Source of the DNA: Ornithodoros turicata
Taxonomy: Eukaryota > Arthropoda > Arachnida > Ixodida > Argasidae
Assembly: GCF_037126465.1 (NCBI RefSeq)
Contig: NC_088201.1
Coordinates: 127,410,665 to 127,474,664, forward strand
Direction: 5' to 3'
Length of the DNA stretch: 64,000 nucleotides
Shown here: positions 9,401 to 20,600 of the stretch, in pieces
Layout: the number at the start of each line of letters is the position of its first letter
Position numbering within the stretch: position 1 is the first letter of the stretch
Made by a program: the position numbers and the translations under genes
The notes under the pieces: generated by a model
Seen by the model: the letters and a program-made list of their open reading frames with translations, nothing else
The model's database searches: none
Told to the model about the DNA's origin: nothing

Positions 9401-9610
9401 ATGCAGGTGAAATTATTGATGGTAAAGCAAGTTGGGGATTCGATGACCAGCCAGTTTGCTTTTCTAAGTACCGTGTCGCGTGAAATTTACAGTCTCACGG
9501 ATATAATAGTTGCGCTAAATGAAATGATTAGGGAGTTAGCGCACAACCTAGAAAATTATCAGGGTGAAGTAGCGGTTACGTCTCTTGGGACGTGTCCGAA
9601 ATCAAAGTGA
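9401..9610 (+). CDS. unidentified helical Polinton ORF
   Basis: The 69-codon frame follows a TTTTATATGCAG acceptor-like site ending at 9403 and could be a further exon of the upstream ORF. The central part (LTDIIVALNEMIRELAHNLE) is a strong amphipathic helix, perhaps a coiled coil. No family is recognised, and its reality as a separate gene is uncertain. Confidence 0.3.
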   Translation: MQVKLLMVKQVGDSMTSQFAFLSTVSREIYSLTDIIVALNEMIRELAHNLENYQGEVAVTSLGTCPKSK

Positions 9611-9659
9611 ACATAAGCAGGATTGAAAAAGGAAGATTGCCTGTGACACTGTAATTTCT

Positions 9660-9830
9660 GCCGAATTGAAAAAAAGAAGCAAGATACTCACAAACGTAAA
9701 ATGCCCCGACAATGACTGTTTCAAATACAACACTTTAGAGCTATTGCATCCTAAAAAAAAAACTATGCAAATGAGTGGAAAACATATTGTAAGTACCTGG
9801 CAGATCTCGAATCGAATCCATTGGCTAAAG
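9660..9830 (+). pseudogene. Polinton polymerase B, N-terminal remnant
   Basis: The segment KILTNVKCPDNDCFKYNTLE followed by LLHPKK resembles the conserved I-N-x-K-N-x-D-x-C-F-x-x-x-x-L-x-A-L-H-P region near the N-terminus of many Polinton polymerase proteins. The rest of the protein up to 10400 is deleted or unreadable. Inference from pattern only, supported by the position just before the C-terminal polymerase segment. Confidence 0.45.
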
Positions 9831-10401
9831 TCAGAATGTGGCCCGATGGCCCGGTGTCGTAATCGGAGATTGCAGAATTTGAAGAACGGAATCAAACTGA
9901 AGTGTATGTGTACTCATAGCAGGATAGGGCCATCCACACTTCTCGTGTTTCACGTCTCACATTTGTTAATAAAGTGCAATTATTGGAATTTTATATCACT
10001 TTATATAATTTATTTAATCACTTTTTGGGGATGAAGAATGGAAAGAAGCCAAAGGTTGACGAGAGCTGGTTGTCAGAGTACCAGTTGGCTCTAAAGACCA
10101 GTTGAATTACGAACCTGCAGCACAGAGTAAGTTACTTCTCACTTGTAATGATAAAACAGAGTATGTTGTGCATTATCGTTTGCTGAGTCTATACTGTAGG
10201 TTAGGTATGCAGGTGAGCAAAATTCATAGAGTGTTGAAATTTCATCATGGTATACAGTCTTTGGTCCGGACATTGAAATGAACATTAAGCAACACATTGC
10301 AGCACAAACCGACTTTGAGAAGCACATATTGAAGTAAAGTCATAATGCCCCCCCCCTTTATGGCAGAACACTCCTTTCCCACAGGCGATTTAGATAAATT
10401 A

Positions 10402-11111
10402 AGATAGCACTCACCAAAGAAGAGGCAGAAAGATATAGCTCCTCAAACGACAGCATTCGATTTGAAATTTTGTCAGAGAATTGTGTGTTGTATGAGATGA
10501 ATAAAAGGAAGGTAAAATGTAGCTTTCCATTGCCGATTGGTTTTTGTATTTTAGATTATAGCAAGTTGATAATGTATGAATTTGTCTATTGCACTCTCTT
10601 GGAAAAGTTGAATTGTCCGATCACCATCATGTATTCGGATACCGGTTCTATCATTGGGGTGTTTCATACGTCAGAGTATGAAGAGGAAATGAAAAATATT
10701 GCAGATGATCACCTAGATCTTTCATCCTATCCCATTGATCATCCCCTCTATAGCAATAAAAATAAAGGGGCACTGTTCCGCTTCAAGGATGAGACGGGAG
10801 GTAGAATAATTGAAGAGGTGGTTGCTCTGAAAGCAAAAATGTATTCGGTCTGATTGAGTGATGATAGTGAAATTGCTAGAGCGAAAGGAGTCAAGAAAAG
10901 TATTGCTCGTAAGGAATTGCATCATGATGTATATAAAGATGTTTTGTTTAATAGTGTGAAGGTAAGTCATCCACAAAGGACCATATGTCGCCAATGCATG
11001 TATACTGCAGAAACAACTAAGCTTGCACTCATGCCATATGATGATAAGAGATACCTCTTTAATGATATTAAGTCATACCCGTATGGAAGCTGCAAAACCG
11101 GTAGTGAATAA
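10402..11111 (+). pseudogene. Polinton protein-primed DNA polymerase B, C-terminal part
   Basis: The frame reads SENCVLYEMNKRKVK, then IGFCILDYSKLIMYEFVY, the palm motif region (MYSDTGSI), SSYPIDHPLY, FKDETGGRIIEEVVALKAKM, and after a stop KGVKKSIARKELHHDVYKDV and PYDDKRYLFND. Relatives have Y-T-D-T-D-S at the catalytic palm; here the second aspartate is a glycine. An in-frame TGA (10851-10853) also breaks it. The enzyme family copies linear genomes from a terminal protein. The gene ends about 20 bp before the right terminal repeat, its usual place. Confidence 0.85.
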
Positions 11112-11132
11112 GTATATTTTTTATCTGTATTA

Positions 11133-11451
11133 CACGTACTGTCTTGTGTTTTGTTTCTTCTGTTTCAGGTCGTGAAGTTTTTTCGGCTGGACTTTTCTCC
11201 TTCACCCTAATTGGCATCACAATTGGCACAATTCCCAGCACTATTAGCATTACAATTGGCAATATAATTGGCTTTAATAAATATATTTCAACTTCTCCTT
11301 TTTCTGTATGACTCCTCTTTGCATGTATATGCATGTTATAAGCACACGGGCAACCCTCCGAAGAAAAAATTCGCGAGTGAAGTCGGCCCAGACGCTGTGG
11401 GGGTTCGAACCAGGCACCTATGGAATGTACTAGCCCCCTATGTATACTACT
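11133..11451 (-). repeat. Polinton right terminal inverted repeat
   Basis: Inverted partner of 1726-2082, somewhat shorter because of internal deletions. It includes GAAGTCGGCCCAG at 11389-11401, a 13-mer also found in the tRNA-derived SINE copies of this window. It ends ...GTATACTACT, directly followed by the GAAGTT duplication. Confidence 0.9.
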
Positions 11452-11457
11452 GAAGTT

Positions 11458-11909
11458 ATTTTTCCTGCTAACTAAAGAGAACTTGGGCGGCATATTCCAA
11501 GCAAGAAATAACGATCCACGTTTAGTTTACGCGAAATAGAAAAATGAACTTGTGTATGCTCTATGATTTTCTGTCGCAGGTTTAGGCCTTTTCTCCGATG
11601 AGGAGTGTTTTGTATGCGATGTAGCATGTCTGGACTTGTTTAGCACTGTCTTTCTTGTTGCAATTTTTACCCGCCGCTAGTACCTTGTTGTTGTCAACTT
11701 GTGTTAGCCGTTGAGTTTCGTAGCGATGCGCGGTGACGCTGCGATTATTCCTGAGCGCTCCGTCTTAAGCCTCTTCCCCGCCATGTTTTGTATGCACTGT
11801 CGTATGTGTGGACTTACTTAGCAGTGCCTTTCTTATTGCGATTTTCACCAGTAAAAATTCAACGTATATCTATGCTGCCCGAGTAGAAGTGATTTTCCCT
11901 CATCGCTTA
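11458..11909. repeat. non-coding, with an internal ~175-bp imperfect duplication
   Basis: No gene is supported. The block beginning TTTTGTATGCGATGTAGC (about 11609) recurs as TTTTGTATGCACTGTCG (about 11784), including GGACTT.TTTAGCA.TG.CTTTCTT. This looks like host-side repeat sequence flanking the Polinton. Confidence 0.5.
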
Positions 11910-13830
11910 AGGAAATTTGTGTACCCTTGTCCTGTGCTTTCTTTACGCAGGGTCAATGCAGTTGTGTGCATCGCATTGCGCAATAATTTTCTGATAGCAG
12001 GAATGGGTGTGTTTCTCTTAGTTTATCAGCGTATGCTTCAGTTTTGAAGTCACAGCAATTCGAGCACAAGTGCGTGCAATTTTTCGCTGCTCATTCCTTC
12101 TTTCACTGCTTTTAGCAGTGCCACTTTTACAAAGCCACTTGGTAAAGCTGAATAGTGTTCTATCATGAGAAGTGCCCTAGTAAAAATTCCAGCTGGAAAT
12201 GCAGTGGGAATTCCAGCTGGATTATTGGACTGGTTCCAGCCTGGAATATGACTGGATCTAGCCTGGAAACAGGCTGGTTCCGGCTTGGGATTTGACTGGA
12301 TCTAGGCTGTAAACGGGCTTGTACGAGGCTAGAAAGCTGGAGAAAGACTGGTCTAGAACTTGTTCCACAGTGGACGCAGGCTGGAACAAGCATGGATATG
12401 CAGCATGTATCCAGCCGGATTGTCGGGTAGCGATGTACGAGTGCTTCCACTTCAGCCTACCTTCTGCTGGAACCCATGTTCCAAGGCAGGAGGTTCCGCT
12501 CAAATAGAAGCAGTTTATACAAGATAAATTGCTGCACAAAGCAGAAACTGGAAACACGCTAACAAATGAAGAAAGTGACAATCAGCAATAAATTCAAATA
12601 TTTATTTCAACAAGAATAACTAACACCCCATAACAGGTATGATAACAGATATACTAAAAATAGTGTACATGGCAACACTATGAGAACAGTGGCAACACTA
12701 TGAGATGATAATGTGATATCACACAATTTGGTGCAAAGTTTGATAAATATGCATGTGCGAAATCACAAAGGTCACTTCTCAGTCGCTCGTTCTCATTTAA
12801 CTGACCGACAAAGTAAGTCCGTCCCGTGCAAGCGGGACAATGACACATCATGAAGGCAGTTCAGATAACTATAGACAAGTATCGGATCACTACGCACCTC
12901 TTGATTCAGATTTCGGACTTGAGGATCAACCGTACTACACACGCCGCTTACCCTTTGTCGTAATAGAGCTTGTGCACGGGTTCAGGAACAAAATGCATAA
13001 CAGAGCACACGACTACACAAATGCAAAGACGTTCACACTTTTATAAGGTCGGCGAAGGTGAAATGCAGGAGGAAACACCTAAATTACCAAGACGCCAACA
13101 CGCCAACCAACTTTTCCCAGTTCAAAGCAGATTCTGAGTTTATGCCGATGGCGGTTGGTCGTATTTTACGATGAGAGCGTTATGGCTATAGCTATGGTTT
13201 GACAGACTGGGAAAGCTCACGTCTCGCAGCGTAAAGCCAATCAACAATAATTTTTTTTTGCAATCTACTCGTGTACTTGGAGTTCTGTGCATAACCATGC
13301 ACTCTTTTGGGTATGTATTTATTTATTTGTTTATTTTATTTATTTATTTTATTTTTAGTTTATTATATTTGCGCATAAGTTATTTGCACACATTTGTGAA
13401 ATCAATTTCGGCTTTTTTTTTGCCGTATATAAGCCAAGATTATGTTCACAGCGCAAATCTCGCACAATCCAGCGTCCTCGCTGGAACATCCCACTTCCAG
13501 CTCGGCTCCAGCAGGGAACCATCCTGGTTTCCGAATGGAAGTTGGATGGTTTCAGAATGAAAATTCAAACAGACCTAGACCCAGCATGGAAACAGCCTTG
13601 GCCAGCCCAGCTCCACCCTGGGATTGCTTTTCCAGGCTGGATCCAGAGTGGATCCCGGCTGTTTTTTTTTACTAGGGTGGGTTTGTTTCTTTGTTTGTGT
13701 GTTAGGCGTTGTCGGGTGCTAGGTATGTTGATGAAGTAAGCTGTTTGCGGTTATAGATATTTGTGCAGAAATTCTTGCATCTGAGCGCAGGGTAGAAATT
13801 CCTATGAAGCACGCCATCCTGAGCGGTATT
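11910..13830 (+). repeat. dispersed repeat, copy B, split by a transposon at 12175-13677
   Basis: The two halves (11910-12174 and 13678-13830) together match copy A at 1160-1580. The two copies sit on opposite sides of the Polinton in the same orientation, so the host locus was already repetitive before the Polinton inserted. Confidence 0.7.
12175..13677. mobile_element. non-autonomous DNA transposon, CCCTAGTAAAAA termini
   Basis: The left end CCCTAGTAAAAATTCCAGC is mirrored by ...TTTTTACTAGGG at the right. Both subterminal regions are packed with CCAGCCTGGA-like short motifs in both orientations, as if bound by a transposase. Copy A of the host repeat provides the empty site and indicates a 2-bp (TG) duplication at most. 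No transposase ORF is present. Superfamily unknown. Confidence 0.7.
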
Positions 13831-14163
13831 TAGTAAATTAAAGGGACTCTGACCAGAAGTTCGACATATCTTTTGTTTGCATCTATTACGAAGGTATGAT
13901 ATGCCTCCAAGCCACACGCGAAATATTTTGGCTGTGCGCGGCGGCAAAGTTTGCCAAACGGGGAGCTGAAAACCGGCTTCGCTTTTCCTCCTCAACTCGC
14001 GCAATCGGTGCCGACATCTAGACTCTTTGTAGTGGACATCCACCAATTTCCGTGTGCGTGACGAAAGCACGAGGTCCATGTCCCATTGGGCGCCCGGACC
14101 GGAAGTTCTGTTGTTATTGAGTTTCTGAGAGCGGCGGCATCCATCCGGAAAGCGATCTTCAAT

Positions 14164-14672
14164 ATGGACGTCGGAGCAAGAAATGCGGAGACTTCGAGCC
14201 CGGAACTTTTGTCTGACCTTTCTGCGAAGAAAATTCTGCGTGCTGAACAGCTCGGTAGCCTTGCTTTCGAAACGTCGCCCATGGCGCAAATGCGAAACAA
14301 AGTTTGAGCTCTACGAACATCGTTCACAGATGAAGCAAAGAGCATCAGTTGCCTGTCTTCGACAGACAGGTAAGCGATGAGCTTTTTAATGCACACTGTG
14401 ATCGAACATGTAAACGTCCTCTGAAATTTCGTGTCCTGATATTTAATGCGCACTTGCTGTTTATGGTGCCGGTGCGACTGGTGTGTCGTAATGCCGAAGG
14501 AGATCGAATGCTTGTGCTGCAAGAAGCTCGAAAACATTGCCGAATGACTGTAGTATGAGTGCATTACAACCCACGAAGATTTCCAACTTCTATGCTTCAA
14601 TATGACCGTCCTGAGGATGGCAAGTCTTGAACTCCGTGGGCAGCGCGAACCTATGAGCGACTATATTCACAA
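14164..14672 (+). pseudogene. P2RX7-like C-terminal (zinc) domain gene, broken
   Basis: From about 14461 the frame reads LWCRCDWCVVMPKEIECLCC, then, past a TGA and a TAG, YECITTHEDFQLLCFNMTVL followed by RMASLELRG, ending at a GTAAGT donor (14673). The W-C-x-C-x-x-C-x-x-M-P...E-x-x-C-C...C-I-T-x-H-x-D-F pattern is that of the P2X7-receptor C-terminal domain, which is widespread as stand-alone genes and in transposons of invertebrates. An upstream exon candidate (14164-14367) ends at another good donor (GTAAGC). Two stops show it is dead. No receptor channel part is present. Confidence 0.6.
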
Positions 14673-15071
14673 GTAAGTCACAACATGTGTCCTTGTCGAA
14701 CGATGTTAAAATTTGGGCGCTCAAAACTGGTTTGGTACTGCATTAATGTCGCTAAAAATTCCACTACAGGGCGCAGCACATAAAACGACTACCCAGACAA
14801 CCATTAACGTCCCCAGGACATCGGAGTTTGATAATAACGTCCAGATCCATGATGGATGTCCACTGGATATCCTCTGGATGTCTTAAAATGTCCATAAACA
14901 TCCTGAATGTATCCAGTGCTGACGTTGCAATCTTGACGTCCCCTGGACGGCTTGTAGATGTATATTATCGGACGTGTTGTGATACAGCCAATTAGGCTAA
15001 CAGCTTGCATAACAACGAAGGTGTGGTGCACTCTCGTCGCAACTAATAACTACATGTGTAAAATTGCATAG

Positions 15072-15365
15072 ACCAGCGGCATGGCCGAGTCGGTTAAGGC
15101 GTCTCGCTCGTTCGTGTCGTGCTGACTGGGAGGTGGTGGGTTCGAATCCTACTGCTGGCTGTGCTGTCTGAGGTTTTCCCTGGGTTTTCCGATGACTTTC
15201 AAGACAAATGTAGGCACAGTTCCCCCTGAAGTCGGCCCAGGACGCACACTAACACCCCTGTCCCCCACTCCTTCCTGCTGTCCTCTCCCCATCTGTCCTT
15301 ATCTGTACGCCGCTCATATCCACAGCTGCTTCGCGGCGCTAACACGAAAGTAAAAAAATAAATAA
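15072..15365 (+). mobile_element. tRNA-derived SINE (Ruka-like), copy 1
   Basis: The head resembles a tRNA with a long variable arm: A-box-like TGGCCGAGTCGGTTAAGG and B-box GGTTCGAATCC, the internal RNA polymerase III promoter. The body continues with GGTTTTCCCTGGGTTTTCC and ends in an A-rich tail. A 12-bp target duplication, AAAATTGCATAG, flanks it (about 15060-15071 and 15366-15377). The organisation matches the tick SINE family Ruka as I remember it. Confidence 0.85.
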
Positions 15366-15377
15366 AAAATTGCATAG

Positions 15378-17326
15378 CGCAACAGGTTCATGCGGGATCT
15401 TAGCAGCTATATTTTGATTGGCATCCTGCAAGTAATATTACACCAGCTTCATTTGCTCAATAGCTCCATAAAATAACGTGCATAGAACTGCGACAGTACC
15501 AACCGTAATGCGAGCTAGGTTCCCTGGGATCAAAAAGCAAGCAACGTTGCCCGCCGTTCACTGCTGAGCGTCGTCTGCTGCATTAACTTGCACCGCCGCG
15601 CCAAGGTAGAAAGCGCCATGATCATCGACAATCATCATCATCACCCGCTCGCCGCTGTGACCGTTCACATTCCGTTGTGCAGTTTTAAGTTTCAAGGTGA
15701 GCCTATGAAATGTGCAGTGACTCCGAAAGTTAAGGGTAAAAGATATGTGTACATGAAGGATCGTCGGGCTGCAGAAAAAACTCTCTACGATTTGGGCTAA
15801 CGCTCTGAGTACGCAACGCGATCAACACGAGTGCCGTGCTTCTTGATCCCAGGATTAAGATGAGGTCTTTAGTAAACATGTTGATTGAAAGTGATGAGAA
15901 TTGTCCTCAGTAGTTCCTTCGATCACCCGTCGCAGGGAGGTTGAGGTGCTGAACAGTTTGAAACAAAGAGTACTCAACGTGATTTCCAAGACAGGAGAGA
16001 CCCGAGCCTGGTTGTACATGGTTCGTTCACGAGCGATGTAATCAAGTAAGTAATGATATAAGTGATGTAAAGCATACTGCTACCAGTGCCGTCATCTCGA
16101 ATGACATCGTTCACGCCCGTGAGATGTTGAACAAGGGAGGCATACGCTTTTTTGTACCACTTATAAATTTCATAATGGGTACAAAACGGCAGCGCCTCCT
16201 GTTTTCAACAAATCAGGGGCGAGAACCCTGTCATTCGGGATTGTGGTTGGCTAGGAGCGGGCTATCAGGTAAAGATCGTTTTTAAGAACAAAAAAAAAAA
16301 TCTTCGTCAAAAGCTGCACAAGTGTGACTAGAAGGAAATAAGACTACCAAGAGGTACCAAACACAAAATGAAACTTAACAGTGTCAACCCTGTGTTCCTA
16401 TCTACTGTGTTTTTTGTGAAATTTTTGATTTGGTGTATTGTTACGTATGCGACATCTTCTGAACTTGTGAACTTCTGTCACATTTCCAGGGTGTAGTTCT
16501 TTTAGCTTAACTTATGCCTACTGTTTGCTCTGTTCTACAGTTCCCTACCAACGTTAACGGAACAGGCGAGCTGCATACTTTTTCTCTGGTGCGGCACCCA
16601 AGCGGTCTTCGGAAGCAGTAGAGTTTTTTGCTGAGAGAGGCGTGGATGAGTGTGCTGCTCGGAACTCGCTGCGGTAATTTCGGTATTGCTTCTCTTCCAC
16701 GTGCCCACGAAGACCGTTGGATTTCACTGCAGTGCTGTCCAACACCACGTGACTGAAATACTGTGTATGTAATCTGTCATCTGGTCACGTATGATATCTA
16801 ATATATTCACAGCTATGTTCTGTAACGATTAATGTTTTTAGAAGATATGTAATACTTCTTCGCTTTTTAATACGGGCAAACAGTATCATGTTTCCACAAT
16901 GACTTATTCTTATGTCCCCAATAACACCCGGGTGCTACCAGTCTTCACAATCTTTCAGTGACGTGTTGCAGAACACTGCAGTGGTTTCGAACTCACTTGG
17001 CAGTCACTATCGTGAGAAGGAATACCGAAACTACCGCAGTATGTAGCTTGCAGCACGCTCATCTACCCCTCTCAAACAATGACCGCGCTCAAACTCACCC
17101 GCTTCCGTCTGCCGCTCGCGTGTCTTGGCGGAGAAAAAACGCGCAGCTCGCTCATTCTGTACACTTCTGTCGGGACCTGTACCGTTTTCGGAAAAATTTG
17201 ATGATGTTGGTTAGTACGCACATACTTTGTTGATAGCATTCGATATGCAACGGCCAAGACAGCTATGCAAGGTGTGCCGGGGACATTCTTTCACATGAAG
17301 TGTCGGCAGTGTGTAACTGTGATATA
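15378..17326. other. no gene seen
   Basis: Short ORFs only (none above ~70 codons with a recognisable pattern). The sequence is mixed-composition filler of the surrounding element, with a poly-A stretch near 16292-16303. Nothing supports a gene. Confidence 0.5.
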
Positions 17327-18205
17327 CTGTATAAGTGGTTAAATTCGCGGGCTCAATAATTCGCGAATTTGCGATAAGGCGGATTTGCGGGATAAGGCAA
17401 CTATTCGCGGAACCTTAAATTCGCGGTACCGCAGTGCGTCGCCCCCGCACGAGGCGTCTTTGGGACTTTCCACCTTGAACTAACAAAAGGACAACAACCC
17501 TGGACAATAACCCATTTCATCCCTTTTAAGCCCTTCTGACTCAGAGTGGTACAATGTGGGGTCATTGCCGAATTTCTGTGTCTCCCCTCATTCTTGCGTC
17601 CGCATCGACACAGTGAACATCGCGACAGCTTCGTATTTTTCAAATCATTACCGCCATGTTCTTGCTCCGGTACTTGAAGCCAACGTAGCCGCGTCCTCCT
17701 CCTTCAACCAGCATCCACGTGCATGGACTGCCTGACAGTGCCGTCCTCCATACGGTGCGACTAACAAACTTTTTCTGCTGCCAATGAACATGTATCTCGC
17801 GAAGTCGCTGATCGGCACAACCAGAAGCGTAAACATGGCAACTACAACAACTACAGTCCTGAAGTCAGGTGCAGAAGTGAAAGTGTGTTATAAGGGCGTA
17901 ATAAACCGCGTACATAAGATGTATCAGAGTCGAGGGCCTTATTTCTTTATCGTATTTTTCTGTCATTAGAGAGTTTGAGTACATCGTACGCTATTGCCTT
18001 TGCGTACGTAATGGATAGCGTTGATAGTTCTGAGCACGCACATAACAGAAAGAGCTTCGCGCAGTGCGCAGAACCACCAACGCTATCTCTTACATACGCT
18101 ATCACCTTTGCGCACGATGTACTAAAACTCTCTATTGCTTCGAATATATCGCGGGACCTTAAATTCGCGAAAAATAGGTCCTCGCGAAAATTAATACTTA
18201 TACAG
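17327..18205. mobile_element. TA-flanked non-autonomous DNA transposon (CTGTATAAGT termini)
   Basis: CTGTATAAGT at 17327 is mirrored by ACTTATACAG ending at 18205, with TA on both sides. Subterminal TTAAATTCGCG motifs occur at both ends. There is no transposase. A TA duplication suggests the Tc1/mariner group. A second foldback MITE is inserted at 17968-18133. Confidence 0.75.
17968..18133. mobile_element. 166-bp foldback MITE nested in the previous element
   Basis: AGAGAGTTTGAGTACATCG is mirrored by CGATGTACTAAAACTCTCT, and the inverted similarity continues inward (CGCTATTGCCTTTGCGTACG and its counterpart). ATT flanks both ends and may be a 3-bp target duplication. Confidence 0.75.
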
Positions 18206-18350
18206 TACCTATACCTTACTTCTTTGAGTCTGGGCATACAAGTCCCTCCCCAGTCATAAGATTGTTGCAAGTATTGTTTTGCTAAAAGCACCAAGAGTGG
18301 CTGTGATAAATTATGCGTCGATATGAATAGTTACTGTCCGGTATATGTAC

Positions 18351-18892
18351 AGAGGATGTTGCACGAGAGAGTGGCCACCAATTATTATAAAAAAACTACG
18401 TGAGATAAAAATTGGAAACATTCTGCATGAGACTTGTGAAGGTTTTTGCTCCCAAACAGTGGTTTTCTATGAGTGTACCTCGTTAATTAATCTAATTAGC
18501 ACAATTTAACTCAAAAATTTGCAAGGAAAGATAACCTTATTGCATTAATTAGAAGGCCCATGGCCACAACACCATTTCAGTCACAAGTACAGGATGTTTC
18601 ACAACGTTTCTACAAACATTTGGCACCCAAAACCACCCAACAACCGCCAGAAAAACCTTTCCGTGACAAAATATTGAGTTCAATGAAGATAATTAGCCTA
18701 ATTTATGAGGTACACTCATGCAAACTACCTGTTTGGGTGGCAAAAAGCTTCATAGTGTGAAGGGAAGCTTCTTCTTCTTCCCCTTCTGCTCGTGTCCATG
18801 CAGTAATGAACACGTGCAGAAGGTTTCCCATTTTTATCACACGTAGATTTTTTTTTAAATAATAACGGGTGACTCTCTTGTGCAACACTCTA
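18351..18892. mobile_element. foldback MITE with long imperfect inverted arms
   Basis: The left end AGAGGATGTTGCACGAGAGAG mirrors ...CTCTCTTGTGCAACACTCT. Further inward, ATTATTATAAAAAAACTACG and GGTACACTCAT also have inverted partners, so most of the unit folds back. It shares the ATTATAATAAAAAAA.CTAC motif with the MITE at 33152-33875 and is probably from a related mariner-derived family. Confidence 0.7.
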
Positions 18893-19327
18893 TATATATG
18901 ATGACAAGCGTTTCATAAATGTTGCTGCACTGTCCTTTGCTGCATACCTTGCAAACTCCTAAAAAAATGTTGTTCAGTATATATTTAAACTCTCAGTCCA
19001 TTTGTATTGTTAGACACGCAAGCACCAGAAACTGTCGGGAACAGATTAACACGTGACATTATTTCCTTGTACGCTGCAGTAGATTATAGTACTTCGGGAT
19101 GCTGCCTCTGCACGCATAGGTGCAGGAGCATTAATGAAATACACGGAATATAGGTCCCATATAGCGTAGGTGGCAACATCCTGGTTCATTCCTCCAAATG
19201 TCATATATGGCATCCTGCGGACGTCCATGGATGCACCATTGACCGTCCCGCAGACGTCCACAGGACGTCCATATGTCCAGAGATGGATATCCAGAGGATG
19301 TCATAAAGACGTATATGGTTGCTGGGT

Positions 19328-20600
19328 GTACACTACACAACTCTGAACTAGAGAAAAGCAATATAATCAATTTTGTAATTGTCAGTGTGCTGTGTCCTGA
19401 GTCACCTTTTTATGTATTGCCCTGTGCATAGGGTTTTAGCGTAGGTTTTTAGCGATATTGAGTGTTCTTCATTGTCCATTCATTGAATAAAACAATGTTG
19501 GTTTCCAAAAGAACACAGCATGTGTAGTAATATACAGGGTGTGGGTAGGTAAACTGCAGTTGCTCTCAGGTACATCTGGAAATGACACTGCACACACACT
19601 GTACTGTAAGCGGTTACCTATTTGCCTAAACTATATTTTATGTACATCTGTGTAGACGATACAGATACCCTGCGTATCGCCAGTTTGCAAGGTGAGTATG
19701 GCACATGCTTGGGAAAAACAAGAGCATGGTCATCCCAGTCTGTGCAGTGAAGAGGGTCTGGCAAGCCTTCCCCACAGAAACTGCTACAGGCTTCAAATAC
19801 CCAAGATCCTAACTGGAGGTATCTCTTCGCACAGCTCGTCTATCGCATTTAAAATAATTCACCATCTGTATTTAGGATGATTTATAGCTCTCAAGATGAT
19901 GCATGGTTCATGAGTTCAATACGTGTTGAAACACAACACAAGTCATTTTTAATGAATCTTGCGGAAAGAGAGAACGCTTCGCTGGAAAAGAACTGAACCG
20001 AAACTTCTGGCTCGGACCGCAGACCTTGCAGACACCGGCCCTTGGTGGACTACAACCTACACTGCACTTCCCACTCTATCCCAGCTGCCGCCTCACTGTC
20101 ACGTCGTACGAGAGTTCTTCATCATCCCGGGCAGGTCCGACGACATCCCTGGCAGCCAATACCTCCAAGGGAGTAAAATCACGTTTGAAACCCTCTGTTG
20201 TGCCTGTGTCTCGATGTTTCCCACTATGCTCCCCACACCAGGTGTAGGCCAGCTCACCGCGAGGTGAACGGGCTCATTCACCACACACACCAGCGATTTG
20301 ACTCCTTTGATGTTGTTTTTGATTGTTCTCTGTTGTAGGGATGATTCCACCTGGATAGGCAACGAAACGTTTACTTTCTTTGTTCTTAATTGTTGTTTTA
20401 ACCGGTGTTCTCAGTAAAGGATTTTGCATTATGAACTTTGTTTAAATGATGATTAGTGGCGAGCTTCATACCCTGGGCCACTACTCTAACAATTGCTTGT
20501 GGTAGTACAATTGCTTGTGGTGGTAGTAACCGATCACCAAAAGGCCTTGCTTTTGACTAGATTAAAATGTGAAGCAATTGTACCGTAACAAATGCTGCAT
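19328..20600. other. no gene seen; possible retroelement 3' end at 19960-20430
   Basis: A stretch ending near 20430 has a CGAAACGTTT block (about 20364) and an AATAAA-poor, T-rich tail, reminiscent of retroelement 3' ends, but no reverse transcriptase is visible. The remainder is unassigned. Confidence 0.25.

Larger units (their letters stand above)
1726..11451. mobile_element. Polinton/Maverick DNA transposon (decayed)
   Basis: A 9.7-kb element starts AGTAGTATACATAGG and ends with its reverse complement, giving the AG...CT termini typical of Polintons. It is flanked by a perfect 6-bp duplication, GAAGTT (1720-1725 and 11452-11457), the usual Polinton size. Terminal inverted repeats are about 320-357 bp. 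Inside are recognisable relics of the FtsK/A32-type packaging ATPase, a PX-like protein, a retrovirus-type integrase and protein-primed DNA polymerase B. Capsid and protease genes were not recognised and were probably lost where gypsy sequence now lies between the ATPase and PX. Every core gene has stops or frameshifts, so the copy is dead. Confidence 0.93.
14791..19327. mobile_element. inner 4.5-kb unit with ACCCAG.CAACC termini and GGACGTCC-rich ends
   Basis: Left end ACCCAGACAACCATTAACGTC and the reverse complement of the right end (ACCCAGCAACCATATACGTC) match with small differences. Both subterminal regions (about 14811-14950 and 19195-19305) are filled with GGACGTCC, GGATATCC and related motifs. 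The middle holds a SINE and MITEs and no transposase. It could be one non-autonomous element enlarged by later insertions or two separate copies. Confidence 0.45.

Noticed and set aside
13702..14600. Two long overlapping minus-strand ORFs (195 and 202 codons)
   Set aside because: They run antisense to the P2RX7-like exon and show no domain pattern; the arginine-rich composition is typical of antisense shadows of a GC-rich coding stretch.
15072..15155. Possible genuine tRNA gene with a long variable arm
   Set aside because: A-box and B-box are present, but the sequence continues into the SINE body and A-rich tail and is flanked by a 12-bp duplication; the tRNA 3' end does not pair properly with the 5' end.
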